The notes beneath the pieces were generated by a model. That model saw only the letters and a list, made by a program, of their open reading frames with translations, searched no databases and was not told the origin of the DNA. 64,000 bases of DNA from assembly GCA_032622095.1 (NCBI GenBank), contig CP136064.1:248839827-248903826 (forward strand), given 5' to 3'. Below are positions 22,308 through 33,945 of this stretch, in pieces; within the stretch, counting starts at the first letter, position 1; each line of letters begins with the position of its first letter. The translations under genes were made by a program, and so were the position numbers. This stretch comes from Siphonodentalium dalli (lineage: Eukaryota > Mollusca > Scaphopoda > Gadilida > Siphonodentaliidae).

Positions 22308-23275
22308 ATCTCTCCACTCTGGTCATGATTAAACGTCGCATGGATCGACTTATGATTGCTGACACATCCTTCGATCATCTCTCCACTCTGGTCATGATTA
22401 GACGTCGCATGGATCGACTTATGATTGCTGACACATCCTTCGATCATCTCTCCACTCTGGTCATGATTAAACGTCGCATGGATCGACTTATTATTGCTGG
22501 CACATCCTTCGATCATCTCTTCACCGTGGTCATGATTAAATGTCGCATGGATCAACCTATGATTGCTGACACATCTTTCGATCATCTCTTCACTGTGGTC
22601 ATGATTAAATGTCGCTTGGATCGCGACCTATAATGCTGATACATCCTTCGATCATCTTTCCACTCTGTGGTTATGATTAAACATTGCATGAATCGACCTA
22701 TGATTTATTTCTCTCCACTCGATTAGGCATCCTTTGGATCAACCTATGATTGCTGACACATCTTTCGATCATCTCTTCACTGTGGTCATGATTAAATGTC
22801 GCTTGGTTTACGACCTATGATTGCTGATACATCCTTCGATCATCTTTCCACTCTGTGGTTATGATTAAACATTGCATGAATCGACCTATGATTTATTTCT
22901 CTCCACTCGATTAGGCATCCTTTGGATCAACCTATGATTGCTGACACATCCTTCTATCATCTATCCACTCTGGTCATGATTAACCCTTTGAGTGCCAGGG
23001 GCCGATATTATTGGCCCTAAACCTACACAATAAGTCTGTTAAAGAATATAATAAAATATATTAAAATTGTAAAAAATTGTAAAAAAAAAAAAATTGTTAA
23101 GCCAATGCATTCTCTTATATATGCGAGGCGACCTATGGTCGACTCGCATATATAAGAGAATGCATTGGCACAGGGTATATGGGTTGATACAAAAATCGGA
23201 CCTGGCACTCAAAGGGTTAAATGTTGCTTGGATCGACCTTTGATTGCTGATACATCCTTCAATTATTTTCTATCT
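22308..23275. repeat. 69-bp minisatellite starting at the VWA-3 splice donor
   Basis: GGTCATGATT recurs at 22321, 22390, 22459, 22528 and 22597 (period 69); units contain GTCGCATGGATCGACTTATG and TGACACATCCTTCGATCATC. After 22640 the units degrade, and a block of about 184 bp (with TCGACCTATGATTTATTTC) is itself repeated. A family A element splits the array at 22980-23220, and a last unit follows it. Confidence 0.9.
22980..23220. mobile_element. Family A TTAA-flanked MITE (copy 1)
   Basis: TTAA at both ends, ends CCCTTTGAGTGCCAGG and CCTGGCACTCAAAGGG, one full palindromic core, A-rich spacer. It is inserted into the minisatellite, which continues on both sides, so it is younger than the array. 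Confidence 0.88.
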
Positions 23276-24115
23276 ATTGTTCTACACTTTAATCATTAGC
23301 TGGTTGCTTCCTTTGCTCGATAACTCTAGCATCTCATACTGAAATAATGATGAACTGAATGCTATGTCCTGGTGCTGCAACGCATGATGTGAAATGAGAT
23401 CTATTCTCCATCTTATCCTGTATGATATCTACAGTAGTAGTGCCAGGAATTCCCCTGATGCAGGAGCTACAATATCCGACAAGGGACTAGGGGTCTGGGA
23501 CCGACTGGGGTGACAAAATGGGATAAATTTTTAGAAATATAGGGACAAAATTTGAAAAAAATCCTTGATTTTAAAGGCCTTCAAAGGTCAGAAAAAAAGC
23601 TAAATATTTTCATATTTAATATGTCAAAACCAAATTTCATGTGGAATAACTTTAGTAAGTAACAGATTAAGCAATGGTCTATATTAAGTCTGGGCCGCTC
23701 GGTGATTTGTAAAATAATTTGTTCTAGAAATATAAAGGTGCAGTCCATGTTTGAAAAAAATAATCCCAGTTTTGACAGAATCGAATAACATACTCTTTCG
23801 TCGACATGATGGTTTCAGGGACCAAAACATTATAATTAAGCCAAAAATGTTTAATATCTGACCATCATTATCTGTTGTCCCAGTAACATAACTGAGTCAT
23901 GTCCCAAAACATTGATGCAAGTTCCTGAAATTGACACTGCATTGCAGGGGGCTGGTTCCTCTGATCCCCTTGATGCCACCCCTGTCTATCTATCTTAGTA
24001 TCTATCAAATAAGAATTAATTAAGCAATGAACACTCATATTGAGCCAGTGCTTCCATAAATCTGATATATAATATCTTGAGAACTCTTATGCCATATTAT
24101 ACATATACAGTAATG

Positions 24116-24322
24116 CTCTAATTAATCGACCTCTTAACCACATCAGAATTATGGGTAACTTTTCAGGATTTATTCAGAAATATGGCTTGTTGCCATTCAT
24201 CGGAAAGCTCTCGGCGAGAGCTTTCCGATGAATGGCAACAAGCCATATTTCCGACTAAATCCTGAAAAGTTACCCATAATTATACTGTGGTTAAGAGGTC
24301 GATTAATTAGAGCATTACTGTA
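24116..24322. mobile_element. FB foldback MITE copy 5
   Basis: TACAGTAATGCTCTAATTAA to TTAATTAGAGCATTACTGTA; complete palindrome with centre GCTCTCGGCGAGAGC. Confidence 0.87.
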
Positions 24323-24741
24323 TATGGCCACCAGCTTTTTATGACAGCCCACCTCTAGTTTTCTTCAAATTTGTATGGATATTTTAATTATCTCTTCTTC
24401 TATTATTAATGAGCATCTATGTATTATCATGCTTTCCTGTCTTAATATGATAGTTACCTGTTTCTATCTGTCTCATGTGTGGTGCGCACACAATGGTGTC
24501 TCTGATTGTCTTGAAGTCTAGATTTATTTTCTGGTTTATATATGTCTCCTGTATTTAATCACGTTGGGCATTCACTTCACTCTCATCTTAGACTGTATTA
24601 CATGATAATATTATCTTTATTCACATTTTGTAAAAGCATATTGCCCACATCTGCTAACAAACAACCTGATGGGCTACAATCTCATGTTCAAATCGGTATG
24701 TCTTCGGTCATATAAAACATCAGGAAAATGCCTACACTGAA

Positions 24742-25177
24742 CAAGCCTTGAAATAGTGTGCCTGTCATTTTTGCAGTATGAGGTCTCCAGAGGGTGAATT
24801 TAGTGATACTGCCCCATAGAGCTGGCTAGCATCACCAAATGCACCCTTCTGGGATCTTCATTCTGCTTAGGCCTCATCTTCTGGGAAGTATCTAGATTCT
24901 CAAATAAACATTGTTCTTAGTTACTTTTCCTCCTTCTGTTCTGTTTCTATATCCACTAATTTCCAGAAGATAAAATGCATTATCAGGGTGACTAATGGGT
25001 GAACATCACCAACTTCAACTGGGGAATCCTAGGTCTCCCATAGCAGTTGAGGCCTAAGCAAAATGAGGTTCCCAGAGGGTGCATTTGTTGACACTAGCCC
25101 GCTGTGTAGGGTAGCATCACTAAATTCACCCTCTGGGGAGCTCATTCTGTGAATGATGCTCACTATTTCAAGGCTTG
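24742..25177. mobile_element. Family G element, long composite form
   Basis: Ends CAAGCCTTGAAATAGTGTG and CACTATTTCAAGGCTTG. Two foldback modules with CAGAGGGTGAATTTAGTG flank a middle containing CTTCTGGGAAGTATCTA, GATAAAATGCATTATC and CTCCCATAGCAGTTGAGGCC. The same middle occurs near 54870, 55750 and 63550. Confidence 0.75.
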
Positions 25178-25360
25178 ACACTGAACATTGGGGAATGAGG
25201 AGACTAAGTTGATTGAAACACTGTCTAATTTTATTTAGATTGACCATAACAGAAATTGTTAATTTTTACAACAAAATATTTAAGATAATTCTTTCTAATA
25301 TGTTGAAATTAATGTTCTGTTTTTGTAATTATAAGCAATCAACATCTTTTCTGTTGCATC

Positions 25361-25476
25361 TATGGGTGCATAAAATTGTAAGCGGACAAACAACATACTT
25401 AGTATAATTTTGCGAAATTCTCTTTTCAAAATTTTACAGGATGTTGTTCAGCCACTTACAATTTTATGCACCCATA
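25361..25476. repeat. Inverted repeat, 116 bp
   Basis: Arms TATGGGTGCATAAAATTGTA and TACAATTTTATGCACCCATA with an unrelated 70-bp loop; probable small MITE with no second copy noticed. Confidence 0.7.
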
Positions 25477-25508
25477 AAGCAACAAAAAATGACGTTTTTA
25501 TTGCAAAA

Positions 25509-25634
25509 ACAGTAATGCTCTAATTAATCGACTCCTTAACCATGAATGGCAACAAGCCATATTTCCGACAAAATCCTGAAAAGTTACCCATAATTCTGCT
25601 GTGGTTAGGAGTCGATTACTTAGGACATTACTGT
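25509..25634. mobile_element. FB foldback MITE copy 6, internally deleted
   Basis: It keeps the left end ACAGTAATGCTCTAATTAAT and the right arm through TTAGGACATTACTGT; most of the left arm is missing. Confidence 0.78.
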
Positions 25635-25761
25635 GGACTGTGTCTACCATCTTAAATCATTTGGTGATGGTGATCTTCTCTTAACCTTTTACACCGATGC
25701 ACTTATTGGGGATTAATCGTTGGTCGTAAGCTTTACACTTGAATTGTTTTCTTTTGAACAG

Positions 25762-25845
25762 ATGAATCACTAAAGACGACTGTGAGGGTGACACTGCCTC
25801 CAACTACGACTCCTGTACCAGTATTCCCAACAAGACACCCGGATG
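25762..25845 (+). CDS. Linker 4: short Thr/Pro exon (28 aa)
   Basis: An 84-nt phase-1 exon between TTTTCTTTTGAACAG and the donor-like GTAACA. The product is ESLKTTVRVTLPPTTTPV followed by PVFPTRHPD. The strong pyrimidine tract, matching phases and Thr/Pro composition support it; the joined sequence reads D-ESLKTT on the left and HPD-G-NMYND on the right. It is the spacer between VWA-3 and VWA-4. Nothing suggests another function. Its shortness makes it less secure than the VWA exons. Confidence 0.7.
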
Positions 25846-26355
25846 GTAACAAATATTACAAACTTGTAGATATTATATATTTCTTCATTGTTGGGACCTC
25901 CGAAATTAGTGCCTCAGAACCATGTTATGAACATACAGAACAGCATATGATGTTTCAAAATTGAGAATGATAATAGCTGTTAGTTTTGCATGGAGGTTTT
26001 CGCAATATACCCATTATATTTTTCCACTGAAATATGATAATAAAGGACAACAGCCCAGCACACAACTTCATATGCCCTATGAGTTTTTAACATTTTAATA
26101 ACTTTTTAAGTCGGACAAAGTCAAGAGTGATGTCAAATTGTATTTTCTTGAGCGATATATTGTTTTATTACATTCCTATGTGTGATTTACTATGATTTCT
26201 CTATTGATTATAAACGATAATTTCACTAGTGAATTATGTCACTTTAACTAGCTCATTATACGTGCTATCGAAATGTATGCGTCATGGGTATAATGGTGAT
26301 ATTATTCAGATTTCTGATAAATCAGATGTTAAAAATGGAATATAATAAACAGAAT

Positions 26356-26512
26356 AATCACTTAATTGAACTGGTGACGTGATATTATTCAATCGAGGCA
26401 GGGACTATTTTTTAAAACACTCGAGCGCAATGCGTTCTCGTTTTTGTACAACATCCCTGCTTCTCATGATTTATTTCACATCACCAGTTCAATAAAGTGA
26501 TTACTCTCTATG
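26356..26512. repeat. Inverted repeat, 157 bp
   Basis: Arms AATCACTTAATTGAACTGGT and ACCAGTTCAATAAAGTGATT, with inner pair CAGGGA...TCCCTG. Likely a MITE; single copy in the window. Confidence 0.7.
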
Positions 26513-26578
26513 TAATTAGATGTCTGGAATGCTTATTATAAATGTGCTCCATTAATGTCACAAGAACATGAGCGAATT

Positions 26579-26832
26579 CAAGCCTTGAAATGGTGTGCCT
26601 GTCATTTGCAGAATGAGGTCCCCAGAGGGTGAATTTAGTTATGCTACCCCGCATAGGGGGCTAGCATTACCAAATTCACCCTCTGGGGACCTCATTCTGC
26701 TGACAACTCAGCAGAATGAGGTTCCCAGAGGGTGAATTTGGTGATGCTAGCCCGTTATGCGGGGTAGCATCACAAAATTCACCCTCTGGGGACCTCATTC
26801 TGCTAATGACAGGCACACTATTTCAAGGCTTG
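26579..26832. mobile_element. Family G element, two foldback modules head to head
   Basis: Ends CAAGCCTTGAAATGGTGTG and CACTATTTCAAGGCTTG. Two hairpins each carry GAGGGTGAATTT and AAATTCACCCTC, joined by CTGACAACTCAGCAG. It lies 81 bp before VWA-4. Confidence 0.8.
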
Positions 26833-26913
26833 AGCGAATTAATGTTGTTGTCAATGCTTCTTTTTTATGGATCATTAACTCAGAATCTATCATTTTCTGC
26901 TGATTAATTTCAG

Positions 26914-27471
26914 GAAACATGTACAATGATGTCATATTTGTTCTCGACTCTTCTGTTCCGAGTGATGTCTACGATTGGATGAAAAAAATTGTGCAGAACT
27001 ATCCCGTCGGTAAAGACATTGAGAGCGGTCGACTACAGGTTGGCATGTTGTCATACAGTACTAAACCACATGCACAGTATCAACTGAATCAGCTATCAAA
27101 CTCTAGAATGCATGATTTCTTCTCATCCCGAGCACGACACTATCCTGGTACCAAGAACACAGCAAGCGCAATGAAGTATATGCGTGAGAGGATGTTCACG
27201 AAAGCAAACGGGGACAGAAAAAGAGCTGATAATATCGTCATTTTCTTCACTGGCGATAAAACAGATCCCAACCGAGATGAAATGTTAAAGGAAGTTGTTA
27301 AGCTGAAGATAGATGGAACAACCTTCTTCACTATAGGACTGAACGTCAAAAATACAAATGAAATCGACTCCATAGCAACTGAACCAGTCGATAAGCATCG
27401 ATTTGTCCTGCGGGATTATAACCAAGTGGCTGAAATCACTTACAAATTACGTAATCTCATTTCACCAGGAG
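26914..27471 (+). CDS. VWA-4 domain exon (186 aa)
   Basis: Complete VWA domain in one phase-1 exon, entered after TTAATTTCAG. First strand YNDVIFVLDSSVPSD: the metal motif is D-S-S-V-P, with the last Ser replaced by Pro. Then LQVGMLSYSTKPHAQYQLNQL, GTKNTASAMKYM (loop 2), RADNIVIFFTGDK (third loop TGD, not TDG), GTTFFTIGLNV, and a C-terminal helix ending YKLRNLISPGG. Two of three metal loops are altered, so metal-dependent binding is doubtful. The donor at 27472 is GTTTGT, which is not consensus; the reading frame stops eight bases later (TAG at 27477-27479). If that donor is not used the protein would end here as a short isoform. VWA-5 shares the DSSVP motif, so these two are sisters. Confidence 0.88.
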
Positions 27472-27515
27472 GTTTGTAGCCTTGTCCGATGAGACTGAGT
27501 TATATCCAATGAATA

Positions 27516-27716
27516 TACAGTAATGCTCTAAGTAATCGACTTCTTAACCACAGCAGAATTATGGGTAACTTTTCACGATTTAATCGGAAATATGGCTTGT
27601 TGCCATTCATCGGAAAGCTCTCTCCGAGATGGCAACAAGCCATATTTCCGTCTAAATCCTGAAAAGTTACCCATAATTCTTCTGTGGTTAAGTCGATTAC
27701 TTAGAGCATTACTGTA
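27516..27716. mobile_element. FB foldback MITE copy 7
   Basis: TACAGTAATGCTCTAAGTAA to TTACTTAGAGCATTACTGTA. The centre has lost part of one arm (CTCTCCGAGATGGC). Confidence 0.85.
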
Positions 27717-27875
27717 CTAAACTAGATCATGCCATGAATCTCTACTCCGGATTACATTCATAGAGAACATATTCCACTAGTACAAAACCTGGGAACTTTT
27801 TTATGCTGGGACAGAGAAGTGTATAACATGTAAAACACAGTGCAGGTAATATATTTCTTAGTTACTACCTGTTCC

Positions 27876-28120
27876 TTAACCCTTTGAGTGCCAGGGGCCG
27901 ATCTCATCGGCCCTAAACCTACAAAATAAGTCTGTTAAAGAATATAAGAATAAATTATTAAAATTGTAAAAAATTGTAAAAAAAAAATTAAAATTGTTAG
28001 GCCAATGCATTCTCTTATATATGCGAGGCGACCTATGGTCGACTTGCATATATAAGAGAATGCATTGGCACAGGGTATATGGGTTGATACAAAAATCGGA
28101 CCTGGCACTCAAAGGGTTAA
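27876..28120. mobile_element. Family A TTAA-flanked MITE (copy 2)
   Basis: TTAA both ends; ends CCCTTTGAGTGCCAGG / CCTGGCACTCAAAGGG; subterminal CCGATCTCATCGGCC hairpin, A-rich spacer and one core. Confidence 0.88.
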
Positions 28121-29313
28121 TTATGTATTTCACTGTAGATGAAGGTACCAACTTGAAATTGATAAATTTAAGTGACTTTGTGAGCGATTTTGCTTTACGT
28201 CTTTTGCAAGTATGGAATTTCTCCCAGGTAATTAATTCACTGTTTATTGCGACATCTGCTCACAAAAAAAGCATGCTATCTTGAGCTGTGACCACCCCTG
28301 TATGTGAAGTTGATTATTGAGGAACAAGTACTAACAAAGAAATATGTTCCCTGCCGTGTTTGTTCAATGAAATAAAGTTTCCTGTCAGAACGGGTCAGAA
28401 CATCAAAAAGTTGCCAGGTTTTGTTCTGGTGGAATATAATCTCTACGTGCATATAGTTAGAGTAGAGATTCCTGGCATGATCTAATAATAAACAATCTGT
28501 CATGTTTTATTGACTAAACATACTAAATCTGTGTACTCTCCATATTGCTGAACCACCCACATTTGTAAGATTTTTAGTGTTATCTTCTCCAGTTCAATGT
28601 GAATTTGCAATATGACCTTTGCCTCCCTTTTATGTGGATTTTGTTACTACAGATACGTTCATTTATAAATTGTTGCAGCCTTATTTTACCACTAATAGTT
28701 TTCAGTTGTCCCAAGAATGAAGTGACATTCAAACATTTAAGATACTTATTGCCTCACCGTACCAAAATCGAAAAACAAAATGTTTGCAAAAATAGAGTTG
28801 AATATCATATCGCCAATTCATATTAACCAGGAAGATAACGCTGCAAGAGTTACAAACTTGAGTGATTCAGTGCCAGTTTAATACCACTATCCTCGCATGT
28901 CATTCGGTTCTAATCTACTGACTTGTCTTGTAATAATGTCTTGCTATATATTTTACTCTCAGTTTGGGTAGACAAGAAAAAATGCTAATTGTGGCAGAGT
29001 ATGCACCAGGCATTGTGGCCTACATTATATTTCATTTATATTGTTATATGTTCTGCCTCCAGTAAGAAACAATGTCTTTTATTGGTCTGAGAGCTGCCCA
29101 ACATATCCCATGTTTACGTCTAGAGCTGTCAACATAATTGAAACCAAGACAACCATTTCATCATCTCTTGCTGCCATGATTTTTTCATGACATCATTTAT
29201 GTTGAACAGCATTATTTGGAGAGCGATAGGAGATTTTGACATTTTCTGCTGATAATTACTCGGAATAAATTTCAAATTGTTATGAATGACCCGGACTGTC
29301 GGCAGAACATATT

Positions 29314-29767
29314 TGACCCACCATATCAAATCCAGTCGTAAGTCGGGATTTTTTTACCCTGTGCCAATGCATTCTCTTATATATGCGAGTCGACCATAGG
29401 TCGCCTCGCATATATAAGAGAATGCATTGGCCTAACAATTTTTTATCATTTTTTTTAAATAAATGTTTCTTACAATTTTTAGGACATAAAATAAAAAACA
29501 TCCATTACCCTGCAGGGAGCCCCACACATATATAGAAGCATATAGAAGAGTGTCGTCTGCTCAAGTTTGTCTGGGGCTCTGTATGGGTGAAAATATAAAA
29601 TTGTTAAAGAATACAAGAAAAAATTATTAAAATTGTAAAAAATTGTTAGGCCAATGAATTCTCTTATATATGCGAGGCGACCTATGGTCGACTCGCATAT
29701 ATAAGAGAATGCATTGGCACAGGGTAAAAAAATCCCGACTTATGACTGAATTTGATATGGCGGGTCA
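29314..29767. mobile_element. Family D element: 50-bp TIR around two palindromic cores
   Basis: Left end TGACCCACCATATCAAATCC, right end the inverse of TGACCCGCCATATCAAATTC; both arms continue through AAGTCGGGATTTTTTTACCC into a full core. Between the cores is a 90-bp segment with CCTGCAGGGAGCCCC and GGGGCTCTGTATGG. The outer ends differ from families A, B and C, yet the cores are the same. Confidence 0.82.
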
Positions 29768-29779
29768 CATATAGGTTAT

Positions 29780-29888
29780 GGTGGTGGATTGACAGTAACA
29801 TGGTGTGACATTGACGTCTTGGAGTTTATGTTCAACCGAGTCATGAGAAAACTGACACCATGTTACTAGTACCATCAATCCACCACAA
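29780..29888. repeat. Inverted repeat, 109 bp
   Basis: Arms GGTGGTGGATTGACAGTAAC and ATGTTACTAGTACCATCAAT followed by CCACCA, starting 13 bp after the family D element. Confidence 0.65.
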
Positions 29889-30049
29889 TGACTTATAATG
29901 TTATGCATATTCTGGAAATCTAATGGAAGCATGGCCATTTCGGCAAGAAATGAGAATATTTCACACACTCCGAGCAGCAATGAACCACTCAGGCACTGTT
30001 TACACATGCTATGTTATGCCCGGCTAGTAACCGCATTTGGATAATATTG

Positions 30050-30248
30050 CATTTTCTTTTGATTGTCACTCAATGAGCAATACAATTACGATTCACGCCC
30101 ACCATTAATTGGTCTTAATCCTATAATGTTGGCACATGCTTTTCTAGTGTAGCTCAACTCAATTGTGAACCAATGAGAACATGTCAAAGTTATAGGATTA
30201 ATCGTGGGCGTAAATTGTCTCGCTCGCTGAGTGACAATAAGAAAAATG
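30050..30248. repeat. Inverted repeat, 199 bp (probable MITE)
   Basis: Ends CATTTTCTTTTGATTGTCAC and GTGACAATAAGAAAAATG; inner pairs ATTCACGCCCACCATTAATT and GATTAATCGTGGGCGTAAAT. No coding content. Confidence 0.72.
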
Positions 30249-30288
30249 CTGATACGACCCAAATACAGTCCCTAACAGGGTCAGAGCA

Positions 30289-30505
30289 TACAGTAATGCC
30301 CTAAATAATCGACTCCTTAACCACAGCAGAATTATGGGTAACTTTTCAGGATTTAGTCGGAAATATGGCTTGTTGCCATTCATCGGAAAGCTCTCACTGA
30401 GAGCTTTCCGATGAATGGCAACTAGCCATATATCTGACTAAATCCTGAAAAGTTACCCATAATTCTGCTGTGGTTAAGGAGTCGATTATTTAAGGCATTA
30501 CTGTA
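30289..30505. mobile_element. FB foldback MITE copy 8
   Basis: Full-length palindrome from TACAGTAATGCCCTAAATAA to TTAAGGCATTACTGTA, centre GCTCTCACTGAGAGC. Confidence 0.87.
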
Positions 30506-30902
30506 GTATGTGTAAAATAGTGCCTCATACTGAGCCGCAGCCTTACATATTTAAATTAGGAAAACAATTTTAAAGCAACTTTGCGAAGAAAACTGTATCT
30601 GAGGCATGTGGAAATTTTGAAAGTAACACTTCCCATCATGCTGTTATTAACACACTTTCTTCTTTTTTAAATCCTGTGACATAATTACTTTGTTTTTGTT
30701 TGTATTAATATGTTTTTGTCGACAATAATGAGGTTAAAAAATGGAAACATTTTTCTTGAGGGTCTAATGCTAACTCACTTCTAGAGAAGCAAACTGCCGT
30801 TGAACTGAAATTAAAAAACATGAATTCTTCCAAATTCATCAGTGTCTTTTCCAATTAATTCAGCACCTACTATTAGAACTTTGAAAATAAACCTAGTAAT
30901 AT

Positions 30903-31070
30903 ATGCGGGAACCAGCGTGAAGGTTTGAAATTGGGAGAAGTCACTTCTCATTTTTTATTATTTGAGAGAAGCGGACTGTTATCAGGGAGAATTAACAATG
31001 AGTGAAATTCAATTTACACCCCAACATCACCCTTCTATGATACAATATATATCATCCCAACACAAGAGCC
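30903..31070. repeat. Dispersed intronic repeat, copy 1 (copy 2 at 52551-53575)
   Basis: Shared blocks: GAAGGTTTGAAATTGGGAGA, GCGGACTGTTATCAGGGAGA, AATTTACACCCCAACATCAC and CCCAACACAAG. In copy 2 the block is split by a C/G-rich foldback insertion. Confidence 0.65.
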
Positions 31071-31450
31071 TATTTATTTATTAGTGAGTTGGAATTCCCA
31101 ATATGATCAATAAATATACTTTAAGTATGCTGTATGGACACACACTTACCAGTACTTGAAATTGGCCATGGCATAAAGCAATGCCGTGGGAAATGCTGTG
31201 GAATCTAACATGCCACTGCATTAATTTTCCAAGGGACATTTTTCCTAATTTTGATGGCTGCACATAATGGTACACGAGACAGAAATCACTTCTCCCTGGG
31301 ACAAAAATAGGAAGAAGTGGCACATTTTATGGAGAATATATCTCCAAAGTCGCCCTCTAAGCTGGTTCCTGTCTCCCAAGTCGCCCTCTAAGCTGGTTCC
31401 TGTATAAATGTTACCTCATGATGCATCTGTGATGAGGCCAGTTAAAGTAT

Positions 31451-31644
31451 ATGTAATGCTCTAAATAATCGACTCCTTAACCACAGCAGAATTATGGGTA
31501 ATTTTTCAGGATTTATTCGGAATATGGCTTGTTGCCAGTGAGAGCTTTCCAATGAATGGCAATAAGCCATATTTCTGACTAAATCCTGAAAAATTATCCA
31601 TAATTCTGCTGTGGTTAAGGAGTCGATTATTTAGGGCATTACAT
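31451..31644. mobile_element. FB foldback MITE copy 9, degenerate
   Basis: ATGTAATGCTCTAAATAATC to TTATTTAGGGCATTACAT; part of the left central arm is missing. Confidence 0.8.
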
Positions 31645-31880
31645 GTAAATACCTTTCATCATAACCATATGTTGTCTTATACGTTTTTCCATTTTTTACC
31701 CATTCTAACAATTTATAGTTCTTTTATATTTCTTGAAAGAAGCTAACAATTCCGGATCTTGTATTATATTGTTAGTTAGTTTCTAAACAAGAGATGCAGG
31801 AACTGTTACTAATATCTTTCTTCCTTCAATGTTACATGTACCTACATATCATAGTTTACACCCTTGTAGTATTTAATCCT

Positions 31881-32143
31881 TTAATCCTTCCATGATTGGA
31901 GCTTCCTGAAATTTAACGAAAACCGTGTGCCAATGTATTCTCTTATATATGTGAGTCTCCCATAGGGAGCCTCGCATATATAAGAGAATACATTGACCTA
32001 ACAATATATACCTTGACCTTGCAAGCCAGTGTGTTCTCTTATATATCCGAGGCTCCCTATGGGAGACTCGCATATATAAGAGAATGCACTGGCAGAGGGT
32101 CTTTAATACTGCACCAGCACAGCTCCCATCATGAAAGGGTTAA
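31881..32143. mobile_element. Family C TTAA-flanked MITE
   Basis: TTAATCCTTCCATGATTGGA to TCCCATCATGAAAGGGTTAA with two cores carrying the CTCCCATAGGGAG variant loop. Confidence 0.82.
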
Positions 32144-32494
32144 CAATTCTATTTCAACATGTACCTAAACATCATTATTTACACCCTTGTAGTAACTAAA
32201 CAATGAAGTACTATTCATATCAGTTGTAACCTAAACTATGTTATGAGTCATATGACTGAAGCCAGCATACTCATTTATCATTTATGGAATTGCAATTTTT
32301 TTTGGGAGATTACAAAAAAGTTTATATGGAACTGAGAATGTTTTTGGGAGATTACAAAAATGTTTAGAACTATGCAAACAATTAGAAAATAAAACAAGTA
32401 TACTATTTGTTGTTTAGGCCGTGGTTAATTAATTTTATGTTTAGTGTCAATCTCCTCATTTCTTTTTTTGGCAGAAAATAATAATTAATTTGAT

Positions 32495-32754
32495 TTAACC
32501 CTTTGAGTGTTTGAGTGCCAGGTCCGATTTTTGTATCAACCCATATACCCTGTGCCAATGCATTCTCTTATATATGCGAGTCGACCATAGGTCGCCTCGC
32601 ATATATAAGAGAATGCATTGGCTTAACAATTTTTTTTTTTTTATTTTTTTTTTACAATTTTTTACAATTTTAATATATTTTATTATATTCTTTAACAGAC
32701 TTATTGTGTAGGTTTAGGGCCGATAATATCGGCCCCTGGCACTCAAAGGGTTAT
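32495..32754. mobile_element. Family A TTAA-flanked MITE (copy 3, inverted)
   Basis: Left end TTAACCCTTTGAGTG followed by a small tandem duplication (TTTGAGTG), right end GGCACTCAAAGGGTTAT. One core and a T-rich spacer; opposite orientation to copies 1 and 2. Confidence 0.85.
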
Positions 32755-33152
32755 TAATTATTGGCAAGATTCCATTGTCCCAGCTATAGTGTCCCTTTTG
32801 ATAATTTAGATAGGAACATTACTCCTAATCCCTAGACATATGTTTCATTCACATAAAATGAATGTAAACAAGATTGGTGTTATATTTTTGTTATATTATA
32901 TTTACATTGTACTATGTAAGTTACTTCAGAAACATATCATGAATATTTATTAATGAATAAATACAGCAGAATCCTGGATGATGCTAAACATAAACTTAAT
33001 TAACATGTATCAGAGTACTCGTTTTCCAATGCATCTCTCATATGAGATTCTACATTCTTCCATCGCTGAATTGTCTTCTGCGGAAAAATCAAGGTTACAA
33101 TTTGACATGAGCAATATTTCATATATATATATATATATATCTATATACATAC

Positions 33153-33368
33153 TACAATAATGCCCTAAATAACCGACTCCTTAACCGCAGAAGAATTATG
33201 GGTAACTTTTAAGGATTTAGGCGGAAATATGGTTTGTTGCCATTCATCGGAAAGTTCTCAGTGAGAACTTTCCGATGAATGGCAATAGCCATATTTCCGA
33301 CTAAATCCTGAAAATTTACCCATAATTCTGCTGTGGTTAAGGAGTCGATTATTTAGGGCATTACTGTA
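33153..33368. mobile_element. FB foldback MITE copy 10
   Basis: TACAATAATGCCCTAAATAA to TTTAGGGCATTACTGTA, centre GTTCTCAGTGAGAAC, next to a TA microsatellite. Confidence 0.85.
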
Positions 33369-33945
33369 TATATACTTACTATATGTTACACTTACAAGCT
33401 GTTTCTTGTGTAATGTCTCATGTTGAGTGCATGGTGGGTTCATAATGCCATTTTTTTTTCATGAAAGTGTCATCAACATTTCATCTATTCACCAGCTCAA
33501 CCACCTTTCTACTTACTAAACAGCTAATCATTTTAACATCCAGGAGATTGAATTTTCTGTTCTTTAACTCATTTTTAATCATTCTTTTACTTATATTTGT
33601 CTTATTTAATTTTTCCATCTGTTTTTAACTAATTTAATTTTTATTTTAATTAATTTTTACTTTCCGTATCTGTGTTATTTTAATCTTTGTGTCAATAATT
33701 ATTTTCTAATTTTGTGTAGGCCTCAGTCTTATTGTGTTAATTTGAGTAATAAAGAAAAATTTCAGAATAAAAAGTCTTGCATTTTTAATGGTATATTTTG
33801 AATAACATATTATATTTTCAATATAAGTAGTTCAGAAAATGTTTCAAAGAATTAAGCAAGAAACTTTCAAAATTATTAATTGTTACTGTTGAAAGAATAA
33901 ATAAGAACTTATGCATGTATTTACAATCTCTTTTATGATTTTCAG

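Larger units (their letters stand above)
22304..25761 (+). other. Intron between VWA-3 and linker 4
   Basis: Non-coding. Contents: 69-bp minisatellite (22308-23275) interrupted by a family A MITE; unremarkable AT-rich sequence 23276-24115; FB copy (24116-24322); long family G element (24742-25177); inverted repeat (25361-25476); truncated FB copy (25509-25634). ORFs at 22181-22633 on both strands reflect the 69-bp period, a multiple of three. Confidence 0.65.
25846..26913 (+). other. Intron between linker 4 and VWA-4
   Basis: Non-coding. It holds an inverted repeat (26356-26512) and a double family G foldback (26579-26832). The remainder is AT-rich with nothing supported. Confidence 0.65.
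27472..33945 (+). other. Long intron between VWA-4 and linker 5a
   Basis: Non-coding, 6.5 kb. Elements: FB (27516-27716), family A (27876-28120), family D (29314-29767), inverted repeats (29780-29888, 30050-30248), FB (30289-30505), dispersed repeat (30903-31070), a tandem 33-bp duplication near 31349-31404, FB (31451-31644), family C (31881-32143), family A (32495-32754), FB (33153-33368). Stretches 28121-29313 and 33369-33945 are AT-rich with nothing recognisable. Confidence 0.65.

Noticed and set aside
22181..22633. ORFs on both strands over the 69-bp array
   Set aside because: Period of 69 is divisible by three; translations are pure repeats (STLVMIKRRMDRL type) with no context as exons.
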